From Paracoccus methylarcula (lineage in GTDB: Bacteria; Pseudomonadota; Alphaproteobacteria; Rhodobacterales; Rhodobacteraceae), in NCBI RefSeq assembly GCF_003007735.2, contig NZ_PXNQ02000002.1, forward strand, positions 124,001 through 188,000: a DNA stretch of 64,000 nucleotides. The letters are read 5' to 3'. The notes beneath the pieces were generated by a model. The model worked only from the letters and a program-made list of their open reading frames with translations, was not told the DNA's origin and ran no database searches. The stretch's first letter is position 1, and each line of letters opens with the position of its first letter. Positions 1 to 9,901 of the stretch are shown here, one piece after another. The position numbers and the translations under genes were made by a program.

Positions 1-470
1 TCGATTACCTGACCTATGTGTTCATCCCGGCCTTCGCGCTGTTTCAGTCTGGATTGCTCTCGGGCTGGACCGGCTGGTTCTCGATCATCGTGATCACCTA
101 TGGAAGTGTCGTATATTTCGCCGATACGCGAATGAAAACGAACGATAATTCCTTTGCGGGATTCCCGGGTTGCTGGAACATGGTGGTGCTGGTTCTCTTC
201 GCGGTCAAGCCGCATTGGCTGGTAATCCTGGTCATCGTCGTGCTGCTGACCGTCGCCATGTTCACCAATATCAAGTTCATCCATCCGGTCCGCACCGAAA
301 GATGGCGGGCGATCTCGCTTCCGGTGGCGATCCTTTGGGTGATCTTCGCGGCCCGCGCCGCATGGGTCGATTTCCACCCGGCAAGCTGGGCGATCTGGGG
401 ACTTGTCCTGACCTCGATCTGGCTCTTGCTGGCAGGCCCGCTTCAGCAATTGCTGCCCGAGCGCAGGTAA
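1..470 (+). CDS. pcs: Phosphatidylcholine synthase, C-terminal part (5' end outside window)
   Basis: The frame is open from the first bases of the window, so the gene starts upstream. About 155 residues are present. They begin DYLTYVFIPAFAL, which matches the stretch just after the CDP-alcohol phosphatidyltransferase motif in bacterial phosphatidylcholine synthases. Several hydrophobic segments follow, and the chain ends with the short charged tail LLPERR. The family is an inner-membrane enzyme that joins choline to CDP-diacylglycerol to make phosphatidylcholine. The aspartate-rich catalytic motif itself lies mostly outside the window. A GTG at 18 is only an internal codon. A dispersed repeat follows 23 bases after the stop. 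Confidence 0.85.
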   Translation, partial: DYLTYVFIPAFALFQSGLLSGWTGWFSIIVITYGSVVYFADTRMKTNDNSFAGFPGCWNMVVLVLFAVKPHWLVILVIVVLLTVAMFTNIKFIHPVRTERWRAISLPVAILWVIFAARAAWVDFHPASWAIWGLVLTSIWLLLAGPLQQLLPERR

Positions 471-493
471 GGTCCCGGGAACGGGCCTCCCGC

Positions 494-560
494 CTCTTCT
501 TCTTCACGCAAATATCCCGCGGGGGTCCGGGGGTGCGAAACCCCCGGCTGCCGCGGGACG
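494..560 (+). repeat. Dispersed intergenic repeat, copy 1
   Basis: A CTTCTTCTTCA tract is followed by GCAAATATCC and then a GC-rich double hairpin. The outer arms are CCCGCGG at 516-522 and CCGCGGG at 551-557. The inner arms are CCGGGGGT at 527-534 and ACCCCCGG at 540-547, with a GCGAA loop. This copy is in the same orientation as pcs and just behind its stop, where it could act as a 3' stabiliser or weak terminator. Other copies are near 13915, 21428, 28019, 33777, 52461 and 59448. Confidence 0.8.
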
Positions 561-641
561 CAGACCCGGCACCGCCCCAAATATCTTGCCTGCACGCCCG
601 ATCCATCCGATGATCCCGCCAATGCAAGGATCGGGGGACAT

Positions 642-2111
642 ATGCTTGATTTGCTGAAATCATCCGTGGCGGCGCTGGCGCTGATGGCCGGAGGGGCCGC
701 CGCGCAGGACGCGATCACCTTGGGAATGGTGCTGGAGCCGCCCAATCTCGACCCGACCGGCGGGGCCGCCGCCGCGATCGACGAGGTGGTCTATGCCAAT
801 CTCTTCGAGGGGCTGACGCGTTTCGGCCCCGATGGCAGCATCCTGCCCGCGCTGGCGTCAAGCTGGGACGTGGAAGAGGACGGCCGGGTCTATGTCTTTC
901 ACCTGCGGGACGGCGTGACATTCCATGACGGGGCGGAGTTCACCGCCGAGGACGTGGTCTTCACGCTGGACCGGGCGCGGGCCGAGGATTCGACCAATGC
1001 GCAGAAAGTGCTCTTCGAGGGAATCGAGAGCGTCGAGGCGGTGGATCCGCTGACCGTTCGGGTCACGCTGACCGCGCCGGACGGGAACTTTCCCTTCAAG
1101 ATGGCCTGGGGTGACGCGGTGATGGTCGACGAGGCCAGCGTCGCCGACCTGGCCACCAAACCTGTCGGCACCGGCCCGTTCAAGTTCGACGAATGGGCGC
1201 AAGGCGACCGGGTCGAGCTGTCGGCCTTCGACGGCTATTGGGGCGAGAAACCGGCGCTGAAGCGGGCGACATTCCGCTTCATCAGCGATCCGACCGCGGC
1301 TTTCGCGGCGATGATGGCAGGGGATATCGATGCTTTCCCGAATTTCCCGACGCTTGAAACCTTGCCGCAGCTTCAGGCCGATCCGCGCTTCAAGGTGATC
1401 GTCGGCACCACCGAGGGCGAGACGATCCTGGCGATGAACAATGCCCAGCCTCCGCTGGACGATGTCAGGATCCGGCAGGCCATCGCCCATGCGATCAACC
1501 GGCAGGACATCATCGACGGGGCGATGTTCGGCTATGGCACGCCGATCGGCAGCCATTTCGCGCCGCATCATCCCGATTACGTCGATCAGACCGCGAAATC
1601 CGCCCATGACCCCGAGGCCGCGAAAGCCTTGCTGGAAGAGGCGGGGGCGGATCAGGTCAAGTTGCGCCTCGCCCTGCCGCCGACTCCTTATGCGCGCCGC
1701 GGGGGAGAGATCGTGGCGGCGCAGCTGCGCGAGGTGGGGATCGAGACCGAGATCACCAACATGGAATGGGCGCAATGGCTGGAAAGCGTCTTCAAGGGCG
1801 GCGATTTCGACCTGACCGTGATCAGCCATACCGAGCCCCTGGACATCGATATCTATGCCCGGCCGGATTACTATTTCCACTATGCCAAGCCGGAATTCGT
1901 CGCGCTGATGGACGAGTTGCAGGCGGCGACCGATCCGGAACAGCGCAGCGCGCTTTACGTCAAGGCACAAGAGATGATCGCCGATGATTACGTCAACGCC
2001 TTCCTGTTCCAGCTTGCCCGGGCCGGAGTGGCGAATGCGAAGATCGAGGGTCTGTGGGAGAACGCGCCCACCCAGGCCAATGACCTGACCGGGGTGCGTT
2101 GGGTGGAATAG
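642..2111 (+). CDS. ABC transporter substrate-binding protein, family 5 (peptide/opine type)
   Basis: This 489-residue protein has a short signal peptide ending near AAAQDA (about residue 22). The mature start, ITLGMVLEPPNLDPT, is typical of DppA/OppA-type periplasmic binding proteins. The block YANLFEGLTRFGPDG and the later region with AIAHAINRQDII are both characteristic of SBP_bac_5. Such proteins deliver oligopeptides, opines or related solutes to an inner-membrane permease. No permease or ATPase genes lie next to it, so it is an orphan here and the ligand cannot be named. GGGGGA precedes the ATG at good spacing. A strong hairpin follows the stop. Confidence 0.88.
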   Translation: MLDLLKSSVAALALMAGGAAAQDAITLGMVLEPPNLDPTGGAAAAIDEVVYANLFEGLTRFGPDGSILPALASSWDVEEDGRVYVFHLRDGVTFHDGAEFTAEDVVFTLDRARAEDSTNAQKVLFEGIESVEAVDPLTVRVTLTAPDGNFPFKMAWGDAVMVDEASVADLATKPVGTGPFKFDEWAQGDRVELSAFDGYWGEKPALKRATFRFISDPTAAFAAMMAGDIDAFPNFPTLETLPQLQADPRFKVIVGTTEGETILAMNNAQPPLDDVRIRQAIAHAINRQDIIDGAMFGYGTPIGSHFAPHHPDYVDQTAKSAHDPEAAKALLEEAGADQVKLRLALPPTPYARRGGEIVAAQLREVGIETEITNMEWAQWLESVFKGGDFDLTVISHTEPLDIDIYARPDYYFHYAKPEFVALMDELQAATDPEQRSALYVKAQEMIADDYVNAFLFQLARAGVANAKIEGLWENAPTQANDLTGVRWVE

Positions 2112-2134
2112 GCCCCGGCGGAAGAGGATGAACC

Positions 2135-2179
2135 AAACAGAACGGGCGGGCACCGCGATGGGCCCGCCCGTTCCTGTTT
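2135..2179. terminator. Bidirectional terminator hairpin between convergent genes
   Basis: AACGGGCGGGC at 2141-2151 pairs perfectly with GCCCGCCCGTT at 2162-2172. The outer arms AAACAG and CTGTTT extend the stem past one bulged C. It lies between the binding-protein gene and the converging symporter gene, so it can serve both strands, giving A/T-containing flanks on either side. Confidence 0.75.
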
Positions 2180-2192
2180 CATGAATGGCAGG

Positions 2193-3746
<1,554 letters not shown>

Positions 3747-3765
3747 GATGGATACTCCTTGGCGT

Positions 3766-4200
3766 TCAGGGCACGATGGTGACCGGCACCGGCGCGACCT
3801 GCGCCAATGTGCCCGCAACCGAACCGAAGATGCGCGATGACAGGCCCGAATGGCCCATCCGTCCGATCATGATCAGCGCCGCGTTCTCGTCCTTGGTGAT
3901 CTGGACAAGCGTCTCGGCGATATGACCGTATTTCAGCACCGCCGTGACGGACACACCCGCCGCCTCGACCTTGGCCACCACCGGCGCAAGGATCGCCGTT
4001 TCGGCCCGGCTCAATTCTTCGTTGCGGCGTTTATGCCGCTCTTCCAACTCGTTCGGGGTCAGGAAGCTGTAAGGGGACCATTCCAGCACATGGGCGACGA
4101 CGATACTGTCGCCCTGCGCCTTGGCCCGGCCGGTCGCGAATTCCAGCGCGCGATGCGCGGCCTCGCTGCCGTCAAAGCCGACGACGATTTTTCGTGACAT
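3766..4200 (-). CDS. Universal stress protein (UspA family)
   Basis: This is a single-domain universal stress protein of 144 residues, normal for the family. It begins MSRKIVVGFDGSEAAHRALE. The ATP-binding signature near the C terminus reads GRMGHSGLSSRIFGSVAGT. Usp proteins are cytoplasmic and bind nucleotides under starvation, low oxygen or stress. The start at 4200 has an AAGGAGGG ribosome-binding site. Upstream in-frame codons run into the leuA leader region and are not used. It is the first gene of a two-gene unit with the alanine symporter, which suggests a link between the stress protein and amino-acid uptake. Confidence 0.9.
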   Translation of the reverse strand: MSRKIVVGFDGSEAAHRALEFATGRAKAQGDSIVVAHVLEWSPYSFLTPNELEERHKRRNEELSRAETAILAPVVAKVEAAGVSVTAVLKYGHIAETLVQITKDENAALIMIGRMGHSGLSSRIFGSVAGTLAQVAPVPVTIVP

Positions 4201-4424
4201 GTTTCCCTCCTTGATAGTGTTTATCATTATCGTTGATGGGTCGAGGATAGGCATGGCGGGGCCAGTGGGGCCAGCAAAAATATGACAAATGCGTAAAGTT
4301 ACATGCCCATCCCGCCGCCCGTTGCCTGAAAACAGGCGGATTTTCCCGCTGTTTCCGGGCTTTGCCGGGGGCGAATGCGATTTTCCTCTTTTCAAGCCGG
4401 GTCATGGGCGGCATATTCCGCCTC

Positions 4425-4523
4425 ATGACTCGGATGCGACATATCGCCACCGCCACCACCGCGCCTTTCGGCGCGCTTCTGGCCGTGAATCTCCGTGGTC
4501 TGCTTCTTCTTACGCTGCGCTGA
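4425..4523 (+). CDS. leuL: leuA leader peptide (leucine attenuator)
   Basis: This is a 32-codon reading frame just ahead of leuA. It ends NLRGLLLLTLR and has eight leucine codons among the last sixteen, including four in a row at 4500-4511. The stop codon at 4521-4523 lies inside the 5' arm of a perfect 9-bp stem. This is the classic arrangement of a transcription-attenuation leader: ribosomes short of charged leucyl-tRNA stall on the leucine run and change the downstream folding. A second in-frame ATG at 4434 could be the real start. Leucine-rich leaders before leuA are known in alphaproteobacteria. The exact start and mechanism here are inferred. Confidence 0.75.
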   Translation: MTRMRHIATATTAPFGALLAVNLRGLLLLTLR

Positions 4524-4568
4524 GCGGGTCTTCCGGGCCGCCGCTCAGCAAGGTCAGTGCCCGGGCAC
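4519..4568 (+). promoter_or_regulatory. leuA attenuator stem-loops
   Basis: GCTGAGCGG at 4519-4527 pairs perfectly with CCGCTCAGC at 4541-4549, and the leader stop codon sits in the first arm. A second, competing pairing is CCGGGC at 4533-4538 with GCCCGG at 4559-4564. GTGCCCGGGCAC at 4557-4568 is also a perfect palindrome. The structures are mutually exclusive, as attenuation requires. No U-tract follows, so the switch may be rho-linked or translational. Confidence 0.6.
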
Positions 4569-4600
4569 CCCTTGAATTCAAGCGTATGAAAGACGACCAG

Positions 4601-6163
4601 ATGACCGACCAGAACCGCGTATACATCTTTGACACCACCCTGCGCGACGGCGAGCAATCGCCCGGCGCCACGATGAGCCATGCCGAAAAGCTGGAAATCG
4701 CCCAGATGCTGGACGAGATGAATGTGGATATCATCGAGGCAGGCTTCCCCATCGCCTCCGAGGGCGATTTCGCCGCCGTGAGCGAGATCGCCAGGCAAGC
4801 GAAGAACAGCGTGATCTGCGGGCTCGCCCGCGCCCAGATCCCGGATATCGACCGCTGCTGGGAGGCGGTCAGGCACGCGAAACAGCCGCGCATCCATACC
4901 TTCATCGGCACCTCGCCGCTGCATCGCGCGATCCCCAACCTGGACATGGACCAGATGGCCGAGCGGATCGAGCAGACCGTGACCCATGCCCGCAACCTGT
5001 GCGACAACGTGCAATGGTCGCCGATGGACGCGACAAGGACCGAGCATGATTACCTGTGCCGGGTGGTCGAGATCGCCATCAGATGCGGGGCGAGCACGAT
5101 CAATATCCCCGACACCGTGGGCTATACCGCGCCGCGCGAAAGCGCCAATCTGATCCGCATGCTGCTGGAGCGCGTGCCGGGTGCCGACGAGGTGATTTTC
5201 GCCACCCATTGCCATAACGACCTTGGCATGGCGACGGCGAATTCGCTGGCCGCGGTCGAGGCGGGTGCGCGGCAGATCGAGTGCACGATCAACGGTCTGG
5301 GCGAGCGCGCGGGCAATACCGCGCTGGAAGAGGTGGTGATGGCGATGCGGGTGCGCAACGACATCATGCCGTTCAGCACCGGAATCGACACCACCAGGAT
5401 CATGGGGCTGTCGCGCCGGGTCGCTCAGGTCTCGGGTTTCGCGGTGCAGTTCAACAAGGCCATCGTCGGCAAGAACGCCTTCCTGCATGAATCCGGCATC
5501 CACCAGGACGGCGTGCTGAAGAATGTCGAGACATTCGAGATCATGAAGCCCGCCGATATCGGACTGAACGAGAACAATATCGCCATGGGCAAGCATTCCG
5601 GCCGTGCCGCCCTGCGCGCCAAGCTGGCCGATCTGGGCTACGAGGTCGGGGATAACCAGCTCAAGGATATCTTCGTGCGGTTCAAGGCCCTGGCCGACCG
5701 CAAGAAGGAGGTCTATGACGATGACATCGTCGCGCTGGTCCAGGATGCCGCCGCCAATACCGGCGATGACCATCTGCAGGTCAAGCATCTGCGCGTGGTT
5801 TGCGGCAGCGACGGCCAGTCGGCGGACCTGACCATGATCGTGGGCGGCGAGGAGAAATCCGTGCATTCCACCGGCGATGGCCCCGTGGATGCCTGCTTCA
5901 ACGCGGTGAGGGAGATCTTCCCGCATGACGCGGAACTGCAGCTTTACCAGGTCCACGCTGTGACCGAGGGCACGGATGCCCAGGCCACGGTCAGCGTCCG
6001 GATGGAGGAGGAGGGCCGGATCGTCACCGGCCAGTCATCGGATACCGACACGATCCTCGCCTCGGTCAAGGCTTATGTCGGGGCGCTGAACCGGCTGATC
6101 GTGCGGCGCGAAAAGACCGGCAAGGACAGCGACTCGAAACAGATCAGCATGTATTCGCATTGA
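4601..6163 (+). CDS. leuA: 2-isopropylmalate synthase
   Basis: This 520-residue enzyme carries out the first committed step of leucine synthesis, joining acetyl-CoA and 2-oxoisovalerate. The catalytic HMGL-like barrel begins YIFDTTLRDGEQSPGATM. The metal-binding ATHCHNDLGMATANS and the NGLGERAGNTALEEVVM stretch are intact. The C-terminal region with the leucine-feedback regulatory domain is present (HSTGDGPVDACFNAVRE). An ATG at 4586 is in frame and could also be used, and neither start has a strong ribosome-binding site. Expression is probably controlled by the leader peptide and hairpins directly upstream. A terminator follows the stop. Confidence 0.96.
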   Translation: MTDQNRVYIFDTTLRDGEQSPGATMSHAEKLEIAQMLDEMNVDIIEAGFPIASEGDFAAVSEIARQAKNSVICGLARAQIPDIDRCWEAVRHAKQPRIHTFIGTSPLHRAIPNLDMDQMAERIEQTVTHARNLCDNVQWSPMDATRTEHDYLCRVVEIAIRCGASTINIPDTVGYTAPRESANLIRMLLERVPGADEVIFATHCHNDLGMATANSLAAVEAGARQIECTINGLGERAGNTALEEVVMAMRVRNDIMPFSTGIDTTRIMGLSRRVAQVSGFAVQFNKAIVGKNAFLHESGIHQDGVLKNVETFEIMKPADIGLNENNIAMGKHSGRAALRAKLADLGYEVGDNQLKDIFVRFKALADRKKEVYDDDIVALVQDAAANTGDDHLQVKHLRVVCGSDGQSADLTMIVGGEEKSVHSTGDGPVDACFNAVREIFPHDAELQLYQVHAVTEGTDAQATVSVRMEEEGRIVTGQSSDTDTILASVKAYVGALNRLIVRREKTGKDSDSKQISMYSH

Positions 6164-6175
6164 GCATATGCGATC

Positions 6176-6207
6176 GGCCGGAACCCGCATGACCGGGTTC
6201 CGGCCTT
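6176..6207. terminator. Bidirectional terminator between leuA and the glycosyltransferase gene
   Basis: GGCCGGAACCCG at 6176-6187 and CGGGTTCCGGCC at 6194-6205 form a perfect 12-bp stem with a 6-base loop. The two converging genes end on either side of it. Confidence 0.8.
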
Positions 6208-7044
6208 CTAGCTTTCGGACCGGCGCAGCCGTGACCAGTCGAATTCGGACAGGAAGGGGAAATGCTGCTTCAGGTCGTGCCTGAACTGCGTCTCCTCGAC
6301 CTGTTCATAGCCCCAGGGGATCTCGGGTATGCCATCTGTCGCCGTGTCGCCGCTGTCCCATCGCAGGACCAGATGCCCCATGATCGACAGGTCGGTGAAG
6401 GCCGGCATGCGCTGCGGCAGGCTGAAATGGTTCAGCGCGAAGATCGATTTGCTGCCCAGTTGCAGTCTCGCCGCGGCGCCTGCTCCGGTGAAGCCGCGAT
6501 GGGTCTGCCAGAAACTCGGCGCTGCGCCCTCGTAGGTGATGACGCTCAGACCGCGCGGAAAGCCGATCGCCACCCGTGGCAGTTCCGCCAGCATCCTGCC
6601 ATGCGAACGCAGCTTCTCTATATAGCGCCGGCCCACCGCGTCGTCGTCATCCAGCCGGAATTGCAGCGCAGGGGCCCCATGGGTCCGGCTGAGATCGTCC
6701 AGCAAGGGCGCGAGCGCCCGATTCGTGTCCGTTTCGTCCGAAACCATCAGCCGAGCCTGCGGAACCTTGTCGCAAAGCTGAGCCAGCCGGTGTTTCCATT
6801 CGTCGGGAAGGCTGTCCGAGGTCAGGATGACGAAATCGAAATCCTGGTCGGTCTGACCCGCGATCGATGCGAGGGTGATATGTTCCAGCGTGAAGAGCCG
6901 CTGCCGAAGCCGCTTCGGATCGAACAGCATCCTCGCACGCCCGGCCAGCATCCCGGCATCGGTCGCGTCGGGGCGCTGCATGCCCATCCAATCGCCCCGT
7001 CCCAGAAAGGCGAAACGGCAGAACCCGACGATTCTGTTACTCAT
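6208..7044 (-). CDS. Putative rhamnosyl/glycosyltransferase (PF11316-type)
   Basis: This is a 278-residue protein without membrane segments. The order of blocks resembles the putative rhamnosyltransferase family found in Rhodobacteraceae: an N-terminal VGFCRFAFLG, then LFTLEHITLASIAGQTDQDFDFVILTS split by a short gap, and LDDDDAV at about residues 131-137. The acidic run is the expected nucleotide-sugar/metal site. Donor and acceptor cannot be read from the sequence, and a role in cell-surface polysaccharide is inferred from the family. The ATG at 7044 is preferred over an in-frame codon 14 residues upstream because the family motif starts right after it. It stands alone between leuA and the mre operon. 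Confidence 0.7.
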   Translation of the reverse strand: MSNRIVGFCRFAFLGRGDWMGMQRPDATDAGMLAGRARMLFDPKRLRQRLFTLEHITLASIAGQTDQDFDFVILTSDSLPDEWKHRLAQLCDKVPQARLMVSDETDTNRALAPLLDDLSRTHGAPALQFRLDDDDAVGRRYIEKLRSHGRMLAELPRVAIGFPRGLSVITYEGAAPSFWQTHRGFTGAGAAARLQLGSKSIFALNHFSLPQRMPAFTDLSIMGHLVLRWDSGDTATDGIPEIPWGYEQVEETQFRHDLKQHFPFLSEFDWSRLRRSES

Positions 7045-8397
<1,353 letters not shown>

Positions 8398-8420
8398 GAC
8401 CAACCGCGCGGAGGCGCTGA

Positions 8421-9365
8421 ATGGCGCGCAAGGGACCAGATTTCGCCACGCCGATCCGCCGAGTCCTGATCGGGCTTATGGCGATTGCGCTGGTCGGGCT
8501 GTTCCTGTTCTGGCGGATCGACAGCCCGCGGGCCGAAAAGATGCGCACGGCGGTGATCGACCGGGTCGTGCCCAGTTTCGAATGGGCCATGGCGCCGGTC
8601 ACGCAGATCAGCGAGATGATTGCCGGGTTCCAGTCCTACGCCAGGCTATACGAACAGAACCAGGAACTTCGCCGCGAATTGCGCAAGGCCGCGGAATGGA
8701 AGGAAGCGGCTGTCCGGCTGCAGGAGGAAAACTCCAAGCTCTCGGCCCTGAACGAGGTTCGCATCGATCCGGAACTGACCAGCGTGACCGGCGTGGTCAT
8801 GGTGGATTCGGGCTCGGCCTTTCGCCAATCGGTATTGCTGAATGTCGGCTCGCGCGATGGCATCGTCGATGGCTGGGCGACGATGGACGGGCTGGGGCTG
8901 GTGGGGCGTATCTCGGGCGTGGGGGAACGGACCAGCCGTGTCGTCCTGCTGACCGATCCCTCGTCACGCATCCCCGTCACCATCCAGCCCTCGGGCATCC
9001 GTGCCCTGCTGACCGGCGATAACAGCCCCTATCCCCTGCTGGATTTCATCGAGAATCCCGACAATGTGCGCGCCGGGGACCGTGCCGTGACCTCTGGCGA
9101 TGGCGGTGTCTTCCCGTCCGGCCTGCTTGTCGGGCATGTCGCCCAGGGTGCGGATGGCCGCACCAGGCTGCGGCTGGCGGCGGATTACGGCAGGCTGGAA
9201 TTCCTGCGCGTGATGCGTTCGCACCCGGCAGAGCAATTGACCGATGCCGGAGCGCTGATCGCGCCCGGGACGGAAGAACCCGATCTGATCGGCCCGCTGA
9301 TGCCCGAAAGCCTGCTTGAAGGCGGTCTCGGGACCGGGGACCTTGTCGACGGACCATCGCGGTGA
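8421..9365 (+). CDS. mreC: Rod shape-determining protein MreC
   Basis: This is a 314-residue bitopic membrane protein. It has a short cytoplasmic N terminus, one membrane segment at about residues 14-33 (VLIGLMAIALVGLFLFW) and a predicted coiled coil at about residues 70-105. A periplasmic beta-rich domain follows, with the family block NVGSRDGIVDGWATMDGLGLVGRI split over its length. It links MreB inside the cell to the periplasmic cell-wall enzymes. GGAGG lies ahead of the ATG. Its stop overlaps the GTG start of mreD. Confidence 0.95.
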   Translation: MARKGPDFATPIRRVLIGLMAIALVGLFLFWRIDSPRAEKMRTAVIDRVVPSFEWAMAPVTQISEMIAGFQSYARLYEQNQELRRELRKAAEWKEAAVRLQEENSKLSALNEVRIDPELTSVTGVVMVDSGSAFRQSVLLNVGSRDGIVDGWATMDGLGLVGRISGVGERTSRVVLLTDPSSRIPVTIQPSGIRALLTGDNSPYPLLDFIENPDNVRAGDRAVTSGDGGVFPSGLLVGHVAQGADGRTRLRLAADYGRLEFLRVMRSHPAEQLTDAGALIAPGTEEPDLIGPLMPESLLEGGLGTGDLVDGPSR

Positions 9366-9901
9366 TCGGGAACATGCCAAGACAGGTCCTTATCGGCACG
9401 GGCATTTTCGTCTTGTGCCAGGTCGCGATCCTGTTCGGGCGCTTGCTGCCTCTTTCGACCGGAAATATCAGCCGGCCCGGCCCGGATCTGGCGCTTTGCC
9501 TCCTGCTTGCCTGGATGTTGCGCAGACCCGATCAGCTTGCCGCCCCGGTGATCGCCGCCTTGTTCCTGCTGGAGGATATCCTGCTGCTTCGCCCGCCGGG
9601 ACTCTGGACGGTCTGTGTATTGATTGCCAGCGAGTTCGCACGTAGCCGCGAGGGCCGTTGGCGCGATCAGCCGTTTATGGTTGAATGGTTTCGGGTCTCG
9701 ATCCTGATGGGGGCAATGATGCTGGGCTATCGCGTGGTGCAGATCGTCTTCCTGCTGCCCGTTCCGGCGCTTGGGAACGTGGCCTTGCAATATATCTCGA
9801 CGGTTGGCTTCTATCCGCTGGTGGTTCTGGCCGCGCGCTGGCTGATCGGGTTGCGCCGTGTCAGCGCGGCGGAGGCCGAGATGATGAGATACAGCCGATG
9901 A
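9362..9901 (+). CDS. mreD: Rod shape-determining protein MreD
   Basis: This 179-residue, very hydrophobic protein has about five to six membrane segments, as expected for MreD. Sequence conservation in this family is low, so position between mreC and the PBP2 gene carries most of the assignment. The GTG at 9362 overlaps the mreC stop by four bases. An ATG at 9374 is a reasonable alternative that would shorten the protein by four residues. The stop overlaps the mrdA start as ATGA, which indicates translational coupling. Confidence 0.88.
   Translation: MIGNMPRQVLIGTGIFVLCQVAILFGRLLPLSTGNISRPGPDLALCLLLAWMLRRPDQLAAPVIAALFLLEDILLLRPPGLWTVCVLIASEFARSREGRWRDQPFMVEWFRVSILMGAMMLGYRVVQIVFLLPVPALGNVALQYISTVGFYPLVVLAARWLIGLRRVSAAEAEMMRYSR

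Noticed and set aside
858..2153. Open frame of 431 codons on the minus strand over the first binding-protein gene
   Set aside because: A shadow of the plus-strand gene, with no ribosome-binding site or motif.
4201..4424. Possible FNR/CRP-type box upstream of uspA (TTGAT...ATCA patterns near 4211-4235)
   Set aside because: The half-sites have the wrong spacing for TTGAT-N4-ATCAA.
4201..5956. Open frame of nearly 600 codons antisense to leuA
   Set aside because: It runs into the uspA region in another frame and has no family resemblance.
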